The notes under the pieces: generated by a model
Told to the model about the DNA's origin: nothing
Database searches by the model: none
The model's input: the letters and a program-made list of their open reading frames with translations, nothing else
Position numbers and translations under genes: made by a program
Assembly (NCBI RefSeq): GCF_028682635.1
Contig: NZ_JANHLK010000024.1
Span: 1 to 64,000, forward strand
Length of the DNA stretch: 64,000 nt
DNA from: Pseudomonas putida
GTDB lineage: Bacteria > Pseudomonadota > Gammaproteobacteria > Pseudomonadales > Pseudomonadaceae
Direction of reading: 5' to 3'
Shown: positions 41,687-51,100 of the stretch, piece by piece
Layout of the letters: each line of letters starts with the position of its first letter
Position numbering within the stretch: position 1 is the stretch's first letter

Positions 41687-43416
41687 GCGCACTCTGGCCG
41701 TACTTTTTCCGCCCCTGGTGGCTGCTGTCGCTGCCGCTGCTTGGCTGGTTGCTCTGGAAACTGTGGCATCGGCAGAAGCGCGCGGGGCGCTGGCAGATGA
41801 TCCTGCCGCCGGCGTTCCATGCGGCGTTGCTCAGTGGCGGCAGCGGACGCGAAAGCAAACTGCCGTGGATCGCCCTGGGCCTGGCCTGGTCGATCGCTGT
41901 CGTCGCATTGATCGGACCGAGCTTTTCCCGCGTCGAGCAGATCAGCCAGAAACCCGCTGACCCGCTGGTGGTAATCCTTGAGCTGACCCCGCAAATGCTC
42001 GCCACCGACGTTCAGCCAAACCGCCTGGAACAGGCCCGGCGCAAACTCTTCGACCTGCTGCAAAGCCGCAACGACGCGCAGACTGCAATCGTCGTCTACG
42101 CCGGCAGCGCCCACACCCTGGTGCCGCTGTCGGACGACCTGTCCACCAGCCGCAACCTGCTCGATGCGCTCAAGCCGTCGTTGATGCCCGAAGCCGGCCA
42201 GCGTGCCGATCTGGCGGTGGTCAAGGCCCTGGCCTTGCTGGAACAGGCCGCACTGGGCGACGGTCGGATCCTGTTGATCGGCACTTCCCTGAGCGAACCG
42301 GAGCGCCTGGGCATCAGCCGCGCCTTGAGCGGCAAGTCGACGCAATTGCTCATGCTTGGCATCGGCACCGCCGACGGCGCCCCAATCACCCAGGAGGATG
42401 GCAGTTTCCTCAAGGACGAACAGGGAGCGATCCTGGTGTCGCGCCTGGATGAGCCCGGCCTGAAGGCCTTCATCAACGAGCTGGACGGACACTACCGCCA
42501 CGCGCGCCTGAGCGATGGCGATCTGCGCGCCCTCGGCCTGCTCGACGGGCCGCGCAACCTGCGCAACGACGGCCAGACCCTGCGCCTCGACACCTGGGCC
42601 GACCAGGGCTACTGGCTGCTGTTGCCGCTGCTGTTGCTGGCCGCCTGCGCCGGTCGTCGCGGTTGGTTGTTCTGCCTGCCGCTATTTTTCATGCTGCCGC
42701 AACCGGGCTATGCCTTCGACTTCCAGGACCTGTGGCTGCGCCCCGACCAGCAGGGCCAGCACTTGCTCAAGCAGAAACGCCCGGCCGAGGCGGCCCGGCA
42801 CTTCGAAGATCACCAGTGGCAAGGCGTGGCTCTCTACGAAGCCGGCGACTACACGGGCGCCGCCCAGCGGTTCGCCGAGGGCAACGACGCCCACGCCCAC
42901 TACAATCGTGGCAACGCCCTGGCCAAAAGCGGCGAGCTGGAGGCGGCCGTGGATGCTTATGAACAGGCCCTCGAACGCCAACCGGATCTGCGCCCGGCCC
43001 TGACCAACAAGGCCCTGGTGGAAAGCCTGCTCAAGCAGCAAGCCACCGCGCCCGCCCCTGACAAAGCCGCCAATGAGGAGGCCGCCGATTCGGCGCAGGA
43101 AACACCACCCAGTAGCGTTGCGCAGCCGTCGACAACGGGTGAGCCGCAAACCGCTGGCGAACCGACCCAAGCCGCCACCGAGCCGTCCGCCACAACACCG
43201 CCGCGCCCCGGCGCCAACGAGGTCCCGGGCAGCGAACTGGGAGATGAACAGCACACCATTGCCCCCATGCCCCCGACCAGCGACAGTCTCGATGCCGAGC
43301 AGCAGCAGGCGCTGGAGCAATGGCTCAGGCAGATCCCGGACGACCCGGGTGAATTGCTCAGACGCAAATTCTGGTACGAACAGCAACAACATCAGGATCA
43401 GGGAAAAACTCGATGA
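41683..43416 (+). CDS. BatB/BatC-like VWA-TPR membrane protein (cluster 2)
   Basis: 577 residues. Helices near residues 10-25 and 64-80 are followed by a VWA-like domain (about 88-280) whose MIDAS is altered: the position of DxSxS reads ELTPQM instead of DLSPSM in the cluster 1 protein, so metal binding is doubtful here. A membrane pair lies near 310-345. TPR repeats follow (about 395-455: AHAHYNRGNALAKSGELEAAVDAYEQALERQPDLRPALTNKALV), then a long Ala/Pro/Thr/Glu-rich linker (about 460-530) and a conserved end (LEQWLRQIPDDPGELLRRKFWYEQQQH). Confidence 0.9.
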   Translation: MSALWPYFFRPWWLLSLPLLGWLLWKLWHRQKRAGRWQMILPPAFHAALLSGGSGRESKLPWIALGLAWSIAVVALIGPSFSRVEQISQKPADPLVVILELTPQMLATDVQPNRLEQARRKLFDLLQSRNDAQTAIVVYAGSAHTLVPLSDDLSTSRNLLDALKPSLMPEAGQRADLAVVKALALLEQAALGDGRILLIGTSLSEPERLGISRALSGKSTQLLMLGIGTADGAPITQEDGSFLKDEQGAILVSRLDEPGLKAFINELDGHYRHARLSDGDLRALGLLDGPRNLRNDGQTLRLDTWADQGYWLLLPLLLLAACAGRRGWLFCLPLFFMLPQPGYAFDFQDLWLRPDQQGQHLLKQKRPAEAARHFEDHQWQGVALYEAGDYTGAAQRFAEGNDAHAHYNRGNALAKSGELEAAVDAYEQALERQPDLRPALTNKALVESLLKQQATAPAPDKAANEEAADSAQETPPSSVAQPSTTGEPQTAGEPTQAATEPSATTPPRPGANEVPGSELGDEQHTIAPMPPTSDSLDAEQQQALEQWLRQIPDDPGELLRRKFWYEQQQHQDQGKTR

Positions 43417-45065
43417 CCCGCTTCACCGCCTTCATGCTCGCCCCGCTGCCCGCCTTGCTGCTCTGTGTCGTGCAGGCCCAGGCAGCCGAGCTGGTCGCCA
43501 GTGTCGACCGGGCTCGCCTGAACTCCGGCGAGACCATCGAACTGACCCTGGAATCCAACGACGTGACCCAGTTCGGCAAGCCGGACCTGACGCCACTGGA
43601 GCCCCTGTTCGAAGTGCGTGGCACCCGCCAGGTCAACCAGTTGAACACCCTCAATGGCGACAACCAGGCCACCACCCGCTGGATCGTCACCCTGCTGCCC
43701 TTGCACAACGGCACCCTGGTGATCCCCCCGCTCGCGCTGGGCGACGTGCAGAGCCAGCCGATCACGGTGCAAGTGGTCGAGAGCGACACCCAGGCGAGCC
43801 CGAACAAGCAGGCAGCTGTGTTCATCGACGCCAGCCTCGATCAAACCACCGTGTACGTGCAGGCCCAGGCGATCCTGACCTTGCGCATCTACCATTCGGT
43901 GTCCCTGTACGACGACAGCAGCCTGCCGCCCTTGCAAATTCCCGACGCGCGCATCGAACAGCTCGGCGAGTCACGCACCTACGAGAAAGACATCAACGGC
44001 ATTCGCCATGGCGTGATCGAGATGCGCTACGCGATCTACCCGCAACACAGCGGTGAACTGATCATCCCGGCGCAGATATTCAATGCCGCACTGGTGGAGG
44101 CGCAGCCCGTGCAGGACGCCAGCGCCCAGGCGCCGAAATCCGGCAAGTTGATGCGCGTCAGCTCCGGCGAGATCCTGCTGACGGTCAAGGCCAAACCCAT
44201 CACCTATCCCGCCGACCTGCCCTGGCTACCGGCTCGCAGCCTGACCCTGAGCGAAAGCTGGAATCCAGAGCCGGAACACGTCCAGGTCGGCGATTCGCTC
44301 ACCCGCAGCCTGACGGTCAAGGCCGAAGGCCTGGCCAGTTCGCAACTGCCGCCCCTGCCCGGCACCGAGGTCAGTGGCCTGCGGCGCTATCCCGATCAAC
44401 CGGTGCTGGGTAACCAGAATACCGAACGAGGCCTGGTGGGTAGTCGCGAAGATCGCGAAGCGCTGGTGCCTTCGCGCAGCGGCGCCATCGACTTGCCGTC
44501 GGTCGAGGTGGTCTGGTGGAACACCTTCGAAGACCATCTGGAGCACAGCAGCCTGCCCGCCCGGACCCTGCAGGTGGCGGCCAATCCGAGCCTGCTGGTC
44601 GATACTCCGGCCGGCGCCACACCAATGGACAGCAGTGCCAGCAACGAAACCCTCTGGCGCTGGAAACTCAGCACCCTGATCCTCGCCTGCACCACCCTAC
44701 TGGGGTTCGGCCTCTGGTGGCGGGCACGCTGGCAACCGGCAATCCTGCGGGCGGCACAAACCGGCCCGAGCCCACGCACGGTGCTCGACGACCTCAAGCG
44801 TGCCTGCCAGGCCAACGATTCCCACGCCACCCGCCAGGCGCTCGACGCCTGGGCCCGCCAGCAACCGGAAACCCTGGCCGACATGGCCGCCCGCTTCGTC
44901 CCGCTGTCCGACGCCCTCGACGGTTTGAACGGCGCGCTGTACAGCGAAACCGGCCAGCATTGGCAAGGGGAAGATTTGTGGCGGGCGATCCGGACGATTC
45001 CGATTGCCGAACGGGTTCAGGATCCGGTTGGGGACAGTGGGTTGCCGCCGCTTTATCCGAAATAA
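43413..45065 (+). CDS. batD: BatD-like periplasmic protein (cluster 2)
   Basis: 550 residues with a normal signal peptide (MTRFTAFMLAPLPALLLCVVQAQA) that, unlike the cluster 1 protein, contains no REP-derived residues. Repeated beta-sandwich modules follow (SGETIELTLESND; YHSVSLYDDSSLPPL; GDSLTRSLTVKAEGLASSQLPPLPGTEVSGLRRYPDQP), then a membrane helix (about residues 415-432) and a cytoplasmic tail. BatD proteins are thought to span the periplasm as partners of the VWA/MoxR complex. The operon ends at the perfect hairpin 45074-45120. Confidence 0.9.
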   Translation: MTRFTAFMLAPLPALLLCVVQAQAAELVASVDRARLNSGETIELTLESNDVTQFGKPDLTPLEPLFEVRGTRQVNQLNTLNGDNQATTRWIVTLLPLHNGTLVIPPLALGDVQSQPITVQVVESDTQASPNKQAAVFIDASLDQTTVYVQAQAILTLRIYHSVSLYDDSSLPPLQIPDARIEQLGESRTYEKDINGIRHGVIEMRYAIYPQHSGELIIPAQIFNAALVEAQPVQDASAQAPKSGKLMRVSSGEILLTVKAKPITYPADLPWLPARSLTLSESWNPEPEHVQVGDSLTRSLTVKAEGLASSQLPPLPGTEVSGLRRYPDQPVLGNQNTERGLVGSREDREALVPSRSGAIDLPSVEVVWWNTFEDHLEHSSLPARTLQVAANPSLLVDTPAGATPMDSSASNETLWRWKLSTLILACTTLLGFGLWWRARWQPAILRAAQTGPSPRTVLDDLKRACQANDSHATRQALDAWARQQPETLADMAARFVPLSDALDGLNGALYSETGQHWQGEDLWRAIRTIPIAERVQDPVGDSGLPPLYPK

Positions 45066-45073
45066 AATCAAAA

Positions 45074-45120
45074 GATCGCAGCCTGCGGCAGCCCCTCCAA
45101 GGCTGCCGCAGGCTGCGATC
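45074..45120. terminator. perfect 20-bp hairpin between batD and the AA10 gene
   Basis: The arms at 45074-45093 and 45101-45120 are exact inverted copies (beginning GATCGCAGCC) with a seven-base loop. It separates two convergent genes and probably ends both transcripts. It shares GATCGCAG with the hairpin at 28719-28792. Confidence 0.78.
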
Positions 45121-45160
45121 ATCAAGGCCTTTCAGCAAAGCACAATGAGTCCGTCAAAGG

Positions 45161-46516
45161 TCAGGCCAGTTTGACCCAAAGCACATTGTCGCCCACCCCA
45201 GGGGCCCAGTCTTCTACGTAGGAGGTGTGTGCCTGAAGGCAGGACCAGTTCTTTGCAGCGTGTCTCACTCGCTGGTCTTTTGCATACTGAGTGTTCAGTT
45301 TCCATGCCGGATACTCGCCCCCGCCACTCTCAGTGCTGACGCTCAGAACGTTACTGGACGACGAAAGCTTGTTGTTCAGGTCGCGCGCTTTCACCGCGTA
45401 ACGGTATGGGGTGTCTGGTGTGAGGCCAGAGTCGACAAAAGAGGTCTGAGTGACGCTCACGGTTTTGATATGAATATCGTCCCGATAGATCAGATAGTCG
45501 ACTAGTGGGTCCGTGCCGGTGGATGCCCCCCACATCAGGCTGACACTTTGTGTGGTCTGGCCCATGCTGTGCAGGTTCGTCGGAGCGGTAGGCCCCGCGC
45601 CACCTTCTGGCAAGGTGTGCACTTGAATCGGCCGGCTGGGCGCAGAGATATGGCTGCGATCGTCGACCGCGCTGATGGCATATGTGTACTGGGTTTCAGG
45701 CGCCACGCTGTTATCGGCAAAAGCAAGATTCGGAGCGTCTACATCAACCAAAAATCTTCCGTTACGCGAAATGCGGTAGGAGGCGATCGGAAAGGGACCG
45801 GTTCCTGCATTCCAATTCAACAGTACCTGCTTGTCAGTGACCTTGACAGCAGCCAGTCCAGTCGGTGGATCCGGCCGTTCACCGCCGCCTTCCGGTGGCA
45901 CGAAATTCAGATCAATCACTTGGTAAAAAGCCATGGAAGTGTTGGCCACTTCCCAGACGGCCAGCAATGCGTGGTACCCGTCCCGTTCCGGTAGTGGGAC
46001 ACCATGGGTGGTGGGTGAAGCGGGCAACATTTGCTCGCCATGGGACCAATGCGGTTGCAGGTTGATTTGCACTGTGTAAAACGGCTCCGCTTCAAACTGG
46101 TCGCGCGACAGGACCTTGTCAGGATCCCAACCTTCCCTGGTCATGAAATAGTTCCAGCGCCGGGTCGCGTGCTTCGCGCTGAAACGCCAGGAAATGTCCA
46201 GCGTTTCGCCACTTCGCACATCATGTTTTTTCCAATGACTCCCTGGTTCGTCCAGTTGTGCACCGGTCAGTTGATTGGCACTGGCAATTTTTCCATCTGG
46301 AGGCGGCGGGACGTTGGCGTCGTCATCTTTGGCAAAAGTATCCCTGAGCCCGCCGGCAGTCAGAGGAAAAAACTTGCCGGACTCGCGTTGGTTCAGAGCC
46401 CCTAAGTCGAGTCTCCCCGCAAGCCACTCAAAATGTGCCCGTGAAGAGGGAGAAAAAACGTGGCCATGACGCGCATTGTTGCTTCTACTGATAGAGTTCG
46501 GACGACCCTGTGACAT
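45161..46516 (-). CDS. AA10 lytic polysaccharide monooxygenase, FnIII-FnIII-CBM, no Sec signal
   Basis: 451 residues. An AA10 domain (about 17-210) begins HGHVFSPSSRAHF; its copper histidine brace would be H17 and H116 (SAKHATRRWNYFMTREGWDP), and SMAFYQVIDLNF matches the CBP21 axial-Phe region. Two FnIII domains (about 215-300, 310-393) and a CBM5/12-like module (about 398-451, YPAWKLNTQYAKDQRVRH) follow, so chitin is the likely substrate. The first 16 residues (MSQGRPNSISRSNNAR) are polar: there is no Sec or Tat signal, and an in-frame stop lies five codons upstream of ATG 46516. H17 would have to be exposed by proteolysis after Arg16, or the enzyme leaves by another route. Confidence 0.88.
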   Translation of the reverse strand: MSQGRPNSISRSNNARHGHVFSPSSRAHFEWLAGRLDLGALNQRESGKFFPLTAGGLRDTFAKDDDANVPPPPDGKIASANQLTGAQLDEPGSHWKKHDVRSGETLDISWRFSAKHATRRWNYFMTREGWDPDKVLSRDQFEAEPFYTVQINLQPHWSHGEQMLPASPTTHGVPLPERDGYHALLAVWEVANTSMAFYQVIDLNFVPPEGGGERPDPPTGLAAVKVTDKQVLLNWNAGTGPFPIASYRISRNGRFLVDVDAPNLAFADNSVAPETQYTYAISAVDDRSHISAPSRPIQVHTLPEGGAGPTAPTNLHSMGQTTQSVSLMWGASTGTDPLVDYLIYRDDIHIKTVSVTQTSFVDSGLTPDTPYRYAVKARDLNNKLSSSSNVLSVSTESGGGEYPAWKLNTQYAKDQRVRHAAKNWSCLQAHTSYVEDWAPGVGDNVLWVKLA

Positions 46517-46869
46517 AGTATTTCTCCATTAACAATCGTAGTAACTTCGATAACCCTGGAATCACATGTAACGCCCTAACCACATCAGCTACTGTCCGAC
46601 CTGCCTCGCCTCCCTTCTATTGGAAAGCACACCCTGTCGCTTGCACTGTAAGGCTCCATGCTCGAATCCATTGAATACCCGGCTCGCCCTGGCGCCTACT
46701 GACAGATCTGACAGTGGGGACAGACGGTCGCAGGTTTTCAACACCGAATGCAGACGTCTTGACCTTTAAAGGTGTTCTGCAACAACAGTCTTTTGCCAGT
46801 AAACTCTCTCCCCTTTCGCCGCCATCATTTGTCTTCGCGGCCATCACCTTTTTTGTAGCGGAGTTGCCC
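46517..46869. other. intergenic region, divergent promoters
   Basis: About 350 bases between the divergent AA10 and sbcD genes, AT-richer near the AA10 start. No gene is supportable, and no clear sigma-70 promoter was found for sbcD. TGGAGAAATACT precedes the AA10 start. The frame upstream of sbcD is open to 46714, but the residues it would add are not SbcD-like. Confidence 0.4.
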
Positions 46870-48114
46870 TTGCGTCTGTTCCACACCTCCGACTGGCACC
46901 TCGGGCAGAACCTGCACGGCCAGGATCGTGATTTCGAGCACGGCTGTTTTCTCGACTGGCTGCTGCGCCAGCTCAAGCTGGATCAGCCGGATGTGCTGCT
47001 GATCGCCGGCGACATCTTCGACACGGTCAACCCGCCGGTCAAAGCCCAGGAACGCCTTTACGACTTCATCGTCAGCGCCCATGAGCAGCAACCCTTGCTG
47101 ACCATCGTGATGATCGCCGGCAACCACGATTCCGGCTCACGCATCGAACTGCCCGCGCCCTTGATGCGCCGCTTGCGCACCCATGCCCTGGGCCGCGTGC
47201 TGTGGCTGGATGACGGGCAACTGGACGCCGAACGCCTGTTGCTGCCACTGCCAAATGCCCAAGGCGACATTGCTGCCTGGTGCCTGGCGCTACCGTTCCT
47301 GCGCCCGGCCGAAGTCACCGGCGCCCATCTGGGCGACAACTATTTGCGCGGCATCGGCCAGGTTCACGAATGGCTGATTGAAGCGGCCAATGCCAAACGG
47401 CAGACCGGACAGGCACTGATCGCCATCAGCCATGCGCACATGGCCGGTGGTTCGGTGTCGGAAGACTCCGAACGCAGCCTGATCATCGGCAACGCCGAAG
47501 CGCTGCCCGCCAGCCTGTTCGGACCGACCATCAGCTACGTCGCCCTGGGGCATTTGCACAAGCCACAGAAGGTCAACGGCGAGGAGCGCATTCGCTACAG
47601 CGGCTCGCCCATTCCGTTGTCGTTCTCGGAGATCGGCTACCAGCATCAGGTTCTCGTCATCACACTCGACGGCGAAACCCTGGTCAGCGTCGAACCGAAA
47701 CTGATTCCTCGCTCAGTGAACCTGCAACGTATCGGCCCTGCGCCCCTGGCCGACATCCTTGTGCAACTGGCCGACCTGCCGATCATCGACCTGCTGGCCG
47801 ACTACCAGCGCCAGCCCTGGCTGGAAGTGCGGGTACGCCTCGACGAGCCGCAACCGGACTTGCGCCATCAAGTGGAAAGCGCCCTGGAAGGCAAGGCCGT
47901 GCGCCTGGTGCGCATCGCCGCCGAATACGCCGGCAACGGCAGCCGTGAAGGTGCCGATGAAGGTGCCGGGTTGATCGAACTGGGCCAGCTCACGCCCCAT
48001 GAACTGTTCAGCCGTGCCTGGCAGGACAACTACGGCAGCGAGGTCGATGAGCAAACCCTAAAGGACTTTGCCGAGCTGCTGCAAGACGTGCAGATGGAGG
48101 ACGAACAGCCATGA
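46870..48114 (+). CDS. sbcD: exonuclease SbcD, Mre11-type
   Basis: 414 residues. The protein must start at TTG 46870 (MRLFHTSDWHLGQNLHGQDRDFEH), because SbcD proteins begin M-R-x-L/F-HTSDWHLG and the frame above it encodes non-homologous residues; GGAG seven bases upstream supports it. Metallophosphoesterase motifs are intact: DWHLG, AGDIFD (about residue 48), MIAGNHDS (about 85), ISHAHMAG and LGHLHKPQ. With SbcC it forms the Mre11-Rad50-type nuclease that opens DNA hairpins and trims blocked ends. The stop overlaps the sbcC start (ATGA). Confidence 0.95.
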   Translation: MRLFHTSDWHLGQNLHGQDRDFEHGCFLDWLLRQLKLDQPDVLLIAGDIFDTVNPPVKAQERLYDFIVSAHEQQPLLTIVMIAGNHDSGSRIELPAPLMRRLRTHALGRVLWLDDGQLDAERLLLPLPNAQGDIAAWCLALPFLRPAEVTGAHLGDNYLRGIGQVHEWLIEAANAKRQTGQALIAISHAHMAGGSVSEDSERSLIIGNAEALPASLFGPTISYVALGHLHKPQKVNGEERIRYSGSPIPLSFSEIGYQHQVLVITLDGETLVSVEPKLIPRSVNLQRIGPAPLADILVQLADLPIIDLLADYQRQPWLEVRVRLDEPQPDLRHQVESALEGKAVRLVRIAAEYAGNGSREGADEGAGLIELGQLTPHELFSRAWQDNYGSEVDEQTLKDFAELLQDVQMEDEQP

Positions 48115-51100
48115 AGATCCTCGCCATCCGCCTGAAAAACCTCGCCTCACTGGCCGGGCCGTTTGAAATCGACTTCACCGCCGAACCCCTGGCCAACGCC
48201 GGACTGTTCGCCATCACCGGCCCCACCGGCGCCGGCAAGAGCACCCTGCTCGACGCGTTGTGCCTGGCCCTGTTCGGTGCCGTGCCGCGGCTGAACAACA
48301 CCGGGCGCGACGCCAAGGTGCCGGACGCCGATGGCGAAATCGGCACCGGCGACCCGCGCACCCTGTTGCGCCGCGGCACTGGCGAAGGTTATGCCGAAGT
48401 GGATTTTGTCGGCGTCGACGGCCGCCGTTATCGCGCACGCTGGGAAGCCAATCGCGCCCGGGAAAAGGCCGGTGGCAAACTGCAAGCCAGCCGCCAGAGC
48501 CTGCGCGACCTCGATCAGGATCAACTGCTGGCCAGCCAGAAAGGTGAATACAAGACCCAGCTCGAAGCCGCACTGGGCCTGAATTTCGAACAGTTCACCC
48601 GGGCCGTGCTGCTGGCGCAGAGCGAGTTCAGCGCCTTCCTCAAGGCCGATGACAACGACCGCAGCGAACTCCTGGAAAAACTCACCGACACGGCGCTATA
48701 CACCCGGCTGGGCCGGCGGGCCTTCGACAAGACCAAGGAAGCCCGCGAAGCCCACAAATTGCTGCAGGATCAGGCCAGCGGCGTCACGCCCCTGGCGCCT
48801 GAGGCCCGCGCCGAGCTCGACGAGCGCTTCCAGGCCGCGCAACAGCAGCTTAGACATCAGCAGGCGCAGCTCAAGCAGCTTGAACTGCAGCACACCTGGC
48901 TCAGCGAACTGCGCCGTTTGCATGACGCGCAACTGGCTGCTGCCGAACAACTGCACAGCGCCCGCCAAACCTGGGAAAGCCTGGCCGGCGAGCGCGTGCA
49001 GCTGACGCGCCTGGAGCAGCTCGCCCCGCAACGGCACCAGTTCGCCCGCAAGTCCGAGGTCGATGCGTTACTCACGCCCTTGGCCGAGCAAATCGACCAG
49101 CATACCCGCCAGCACGGCGAACTCAGCGAGCGTCAGGCGCTACTGGAACAGGCCCTTGGCACGACCCGGATCGCATTGGGTGAAGCGCAACAACGGCAAA
49201 CCGAATGTGCGCCGCTGTTGCGTCAGGCCTTCGAGGAACAAAGCACCCTCGCCCGCCTGGCGAAGGACACGGCCCTGGCCGCCGAAGCCAGACAGAGCGC
49301 CGAGCAAGCCTGCACCCAGGGCCAAAGCGCGATTCAAACCTTGCACGAGCAACAGGCCCGGGCTGGCGAACACTTGCAGCGCATGGCGGCCGAGCTGGAA
49401 CAGAGCGTACATCTGGCGCCCTTGAGCGAGGCATGGAACGCTTACCGCGATCGCCTGCAACAGCTGATGCTGATCGGCAATCGCCTGAACAAGGGCCAGG
49501 CCGAACTGGCCAACCTCGAACAGAACGCCGTGCGCACCACGCAGGCGTTCACTGCGCAGAAACAGCAACTGGAGGTGCTGTTCAAGGAGGCCGGCGCCGA
49601 ACCGGACGCCGTCGCCGAGCAGATCGGCATCCTCGGCAGCCTGTTGCAGGACAACCGCAAGCAATTGCGTGCCATCGAAGACCTGACGCGGCTGTGGGAC
49701 AGCCAGCAGGACCTGGACAAGCGCGGCGCCGAGTTGCAGCAACGCCAGGTCGCTGCGCAACAGGAACGTGAGCGCCTGACCCAGGACGGGGTAAAGGCCA
49801 AGGCTGAACTCGCCGTCGCCGAGCAGACCCTGACCGTCACCCGCGAGCTGCTGGAGCGCCAGCGCCTGGCCCGAAGCGCCAGTGTCGAGGAACTGCGCGC
49901 GCAGTTGCAGGATGACCAGCCCTGCCCTGTCTGCGGCAGCAACGAGCATCCCTATCATCAACCCGAAGCCCTGTTGCAAAGCCTGGGTCGCCATGATGAA
50001 AGCGAGCAGGCAACGGCCCAAAAAGCGGTCGACCAGCTCAAGGAAAAGCTGACCGAACTGCGGGCGGAAGTGGGCGGACTGATCGCCCAGCAAAAAGAAC
50101 TGCTGCAACAGCAGGAACATTTGGCGACCCAGCAACAAGCCCTGGCGCCAAGCCTGGAAGCGCATCCGCTGGCCACCGCCCTGCACAATCAGGACTACGC
50201 CAAGCGCGGCGCCTGGCTCAGCCAGCAAAACACCCAGTTGAACCAGAGCATCAGCCAGGACGAACAACGGCAAACCGCCCTGCTCACCCTGCAACAGGAC
50301 GCCGCGCGCCTGACCCAGCAATTGCGCCACGCCGAAACCGCGCACCAGCAAGCGGCCCAGCATCTGGACAATCAACAGCGTGAGCTGGGCAATGACCGCC
50401 AGCGCCTGGACGAAGAACTCGGCGCGTTTGCCAGCCTGTTGCCAGCCGACACCCTGGAAGCGCTACGTCTCGAGCCCGCCGCGACCTTCATGCAGCTCGA
50501 TCGGCAGATCGCCGAGCGCCTGGCGCAACTCGATCAGCAAAAGGAAGAACTTGCCGAGCAGCAACAGCGTCAGCAACACCTGGAGAAGGAACAGGATCGG
50601 CAGCAAACCCGTGTGCAACAATTGCAAACCGCCGAGCAGCAGTTCAATGCACTGGCCGCGCAACAACAGGCGAGCCAGCAGGCGCTCGGACAATTGCTCG
50701 CCTCCCACGCCAGTGCCGAACAGTGGCAGCAGCAGCTGGAGCAGGACGTGGAACAGGCGCGCAACGCCGAAACCACGACGGCCACGGAACTGCAGAACGT
50801 ACTCACGCAGCTCGTGCGAATCGCCGCCGAACTCAAGGCGCAGCAAGAGCGTTTGCACACCCTGGAAAGCGAACAGCGCGAGCTCGGCGACAAAATCGCC
50901 GACTGGCGCGCCCGCCACCCGGAACTGGATGACGCTGGCCTTGACGACCTGCTGCGGGTCGACGACGCCCATGTCAGCGAACTGCGCCAACGCTTGCAGC
51001 ACAGCGAAAAAGCCATCGAACAGGCCAATGTCCTGCTACAGGAGCGCGACAAGCGCTTGCTCGATCATCAGGCGCAGCACAACGGCAACCTCGATGACGA

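Noticed and set aside
46517..46560. A longer N-terminus with signal peptide for the AA10 protein
   Set aside because: An in-frame TAA lies five codons before ATG 46516 and TGGAGA precedes the ATG directly.
46714..46869. A 52-residue N-terminal extension of SbcD
   Set aside because: The residues do not match SbcD proteins and the family's start motif falls on TTG 46870.
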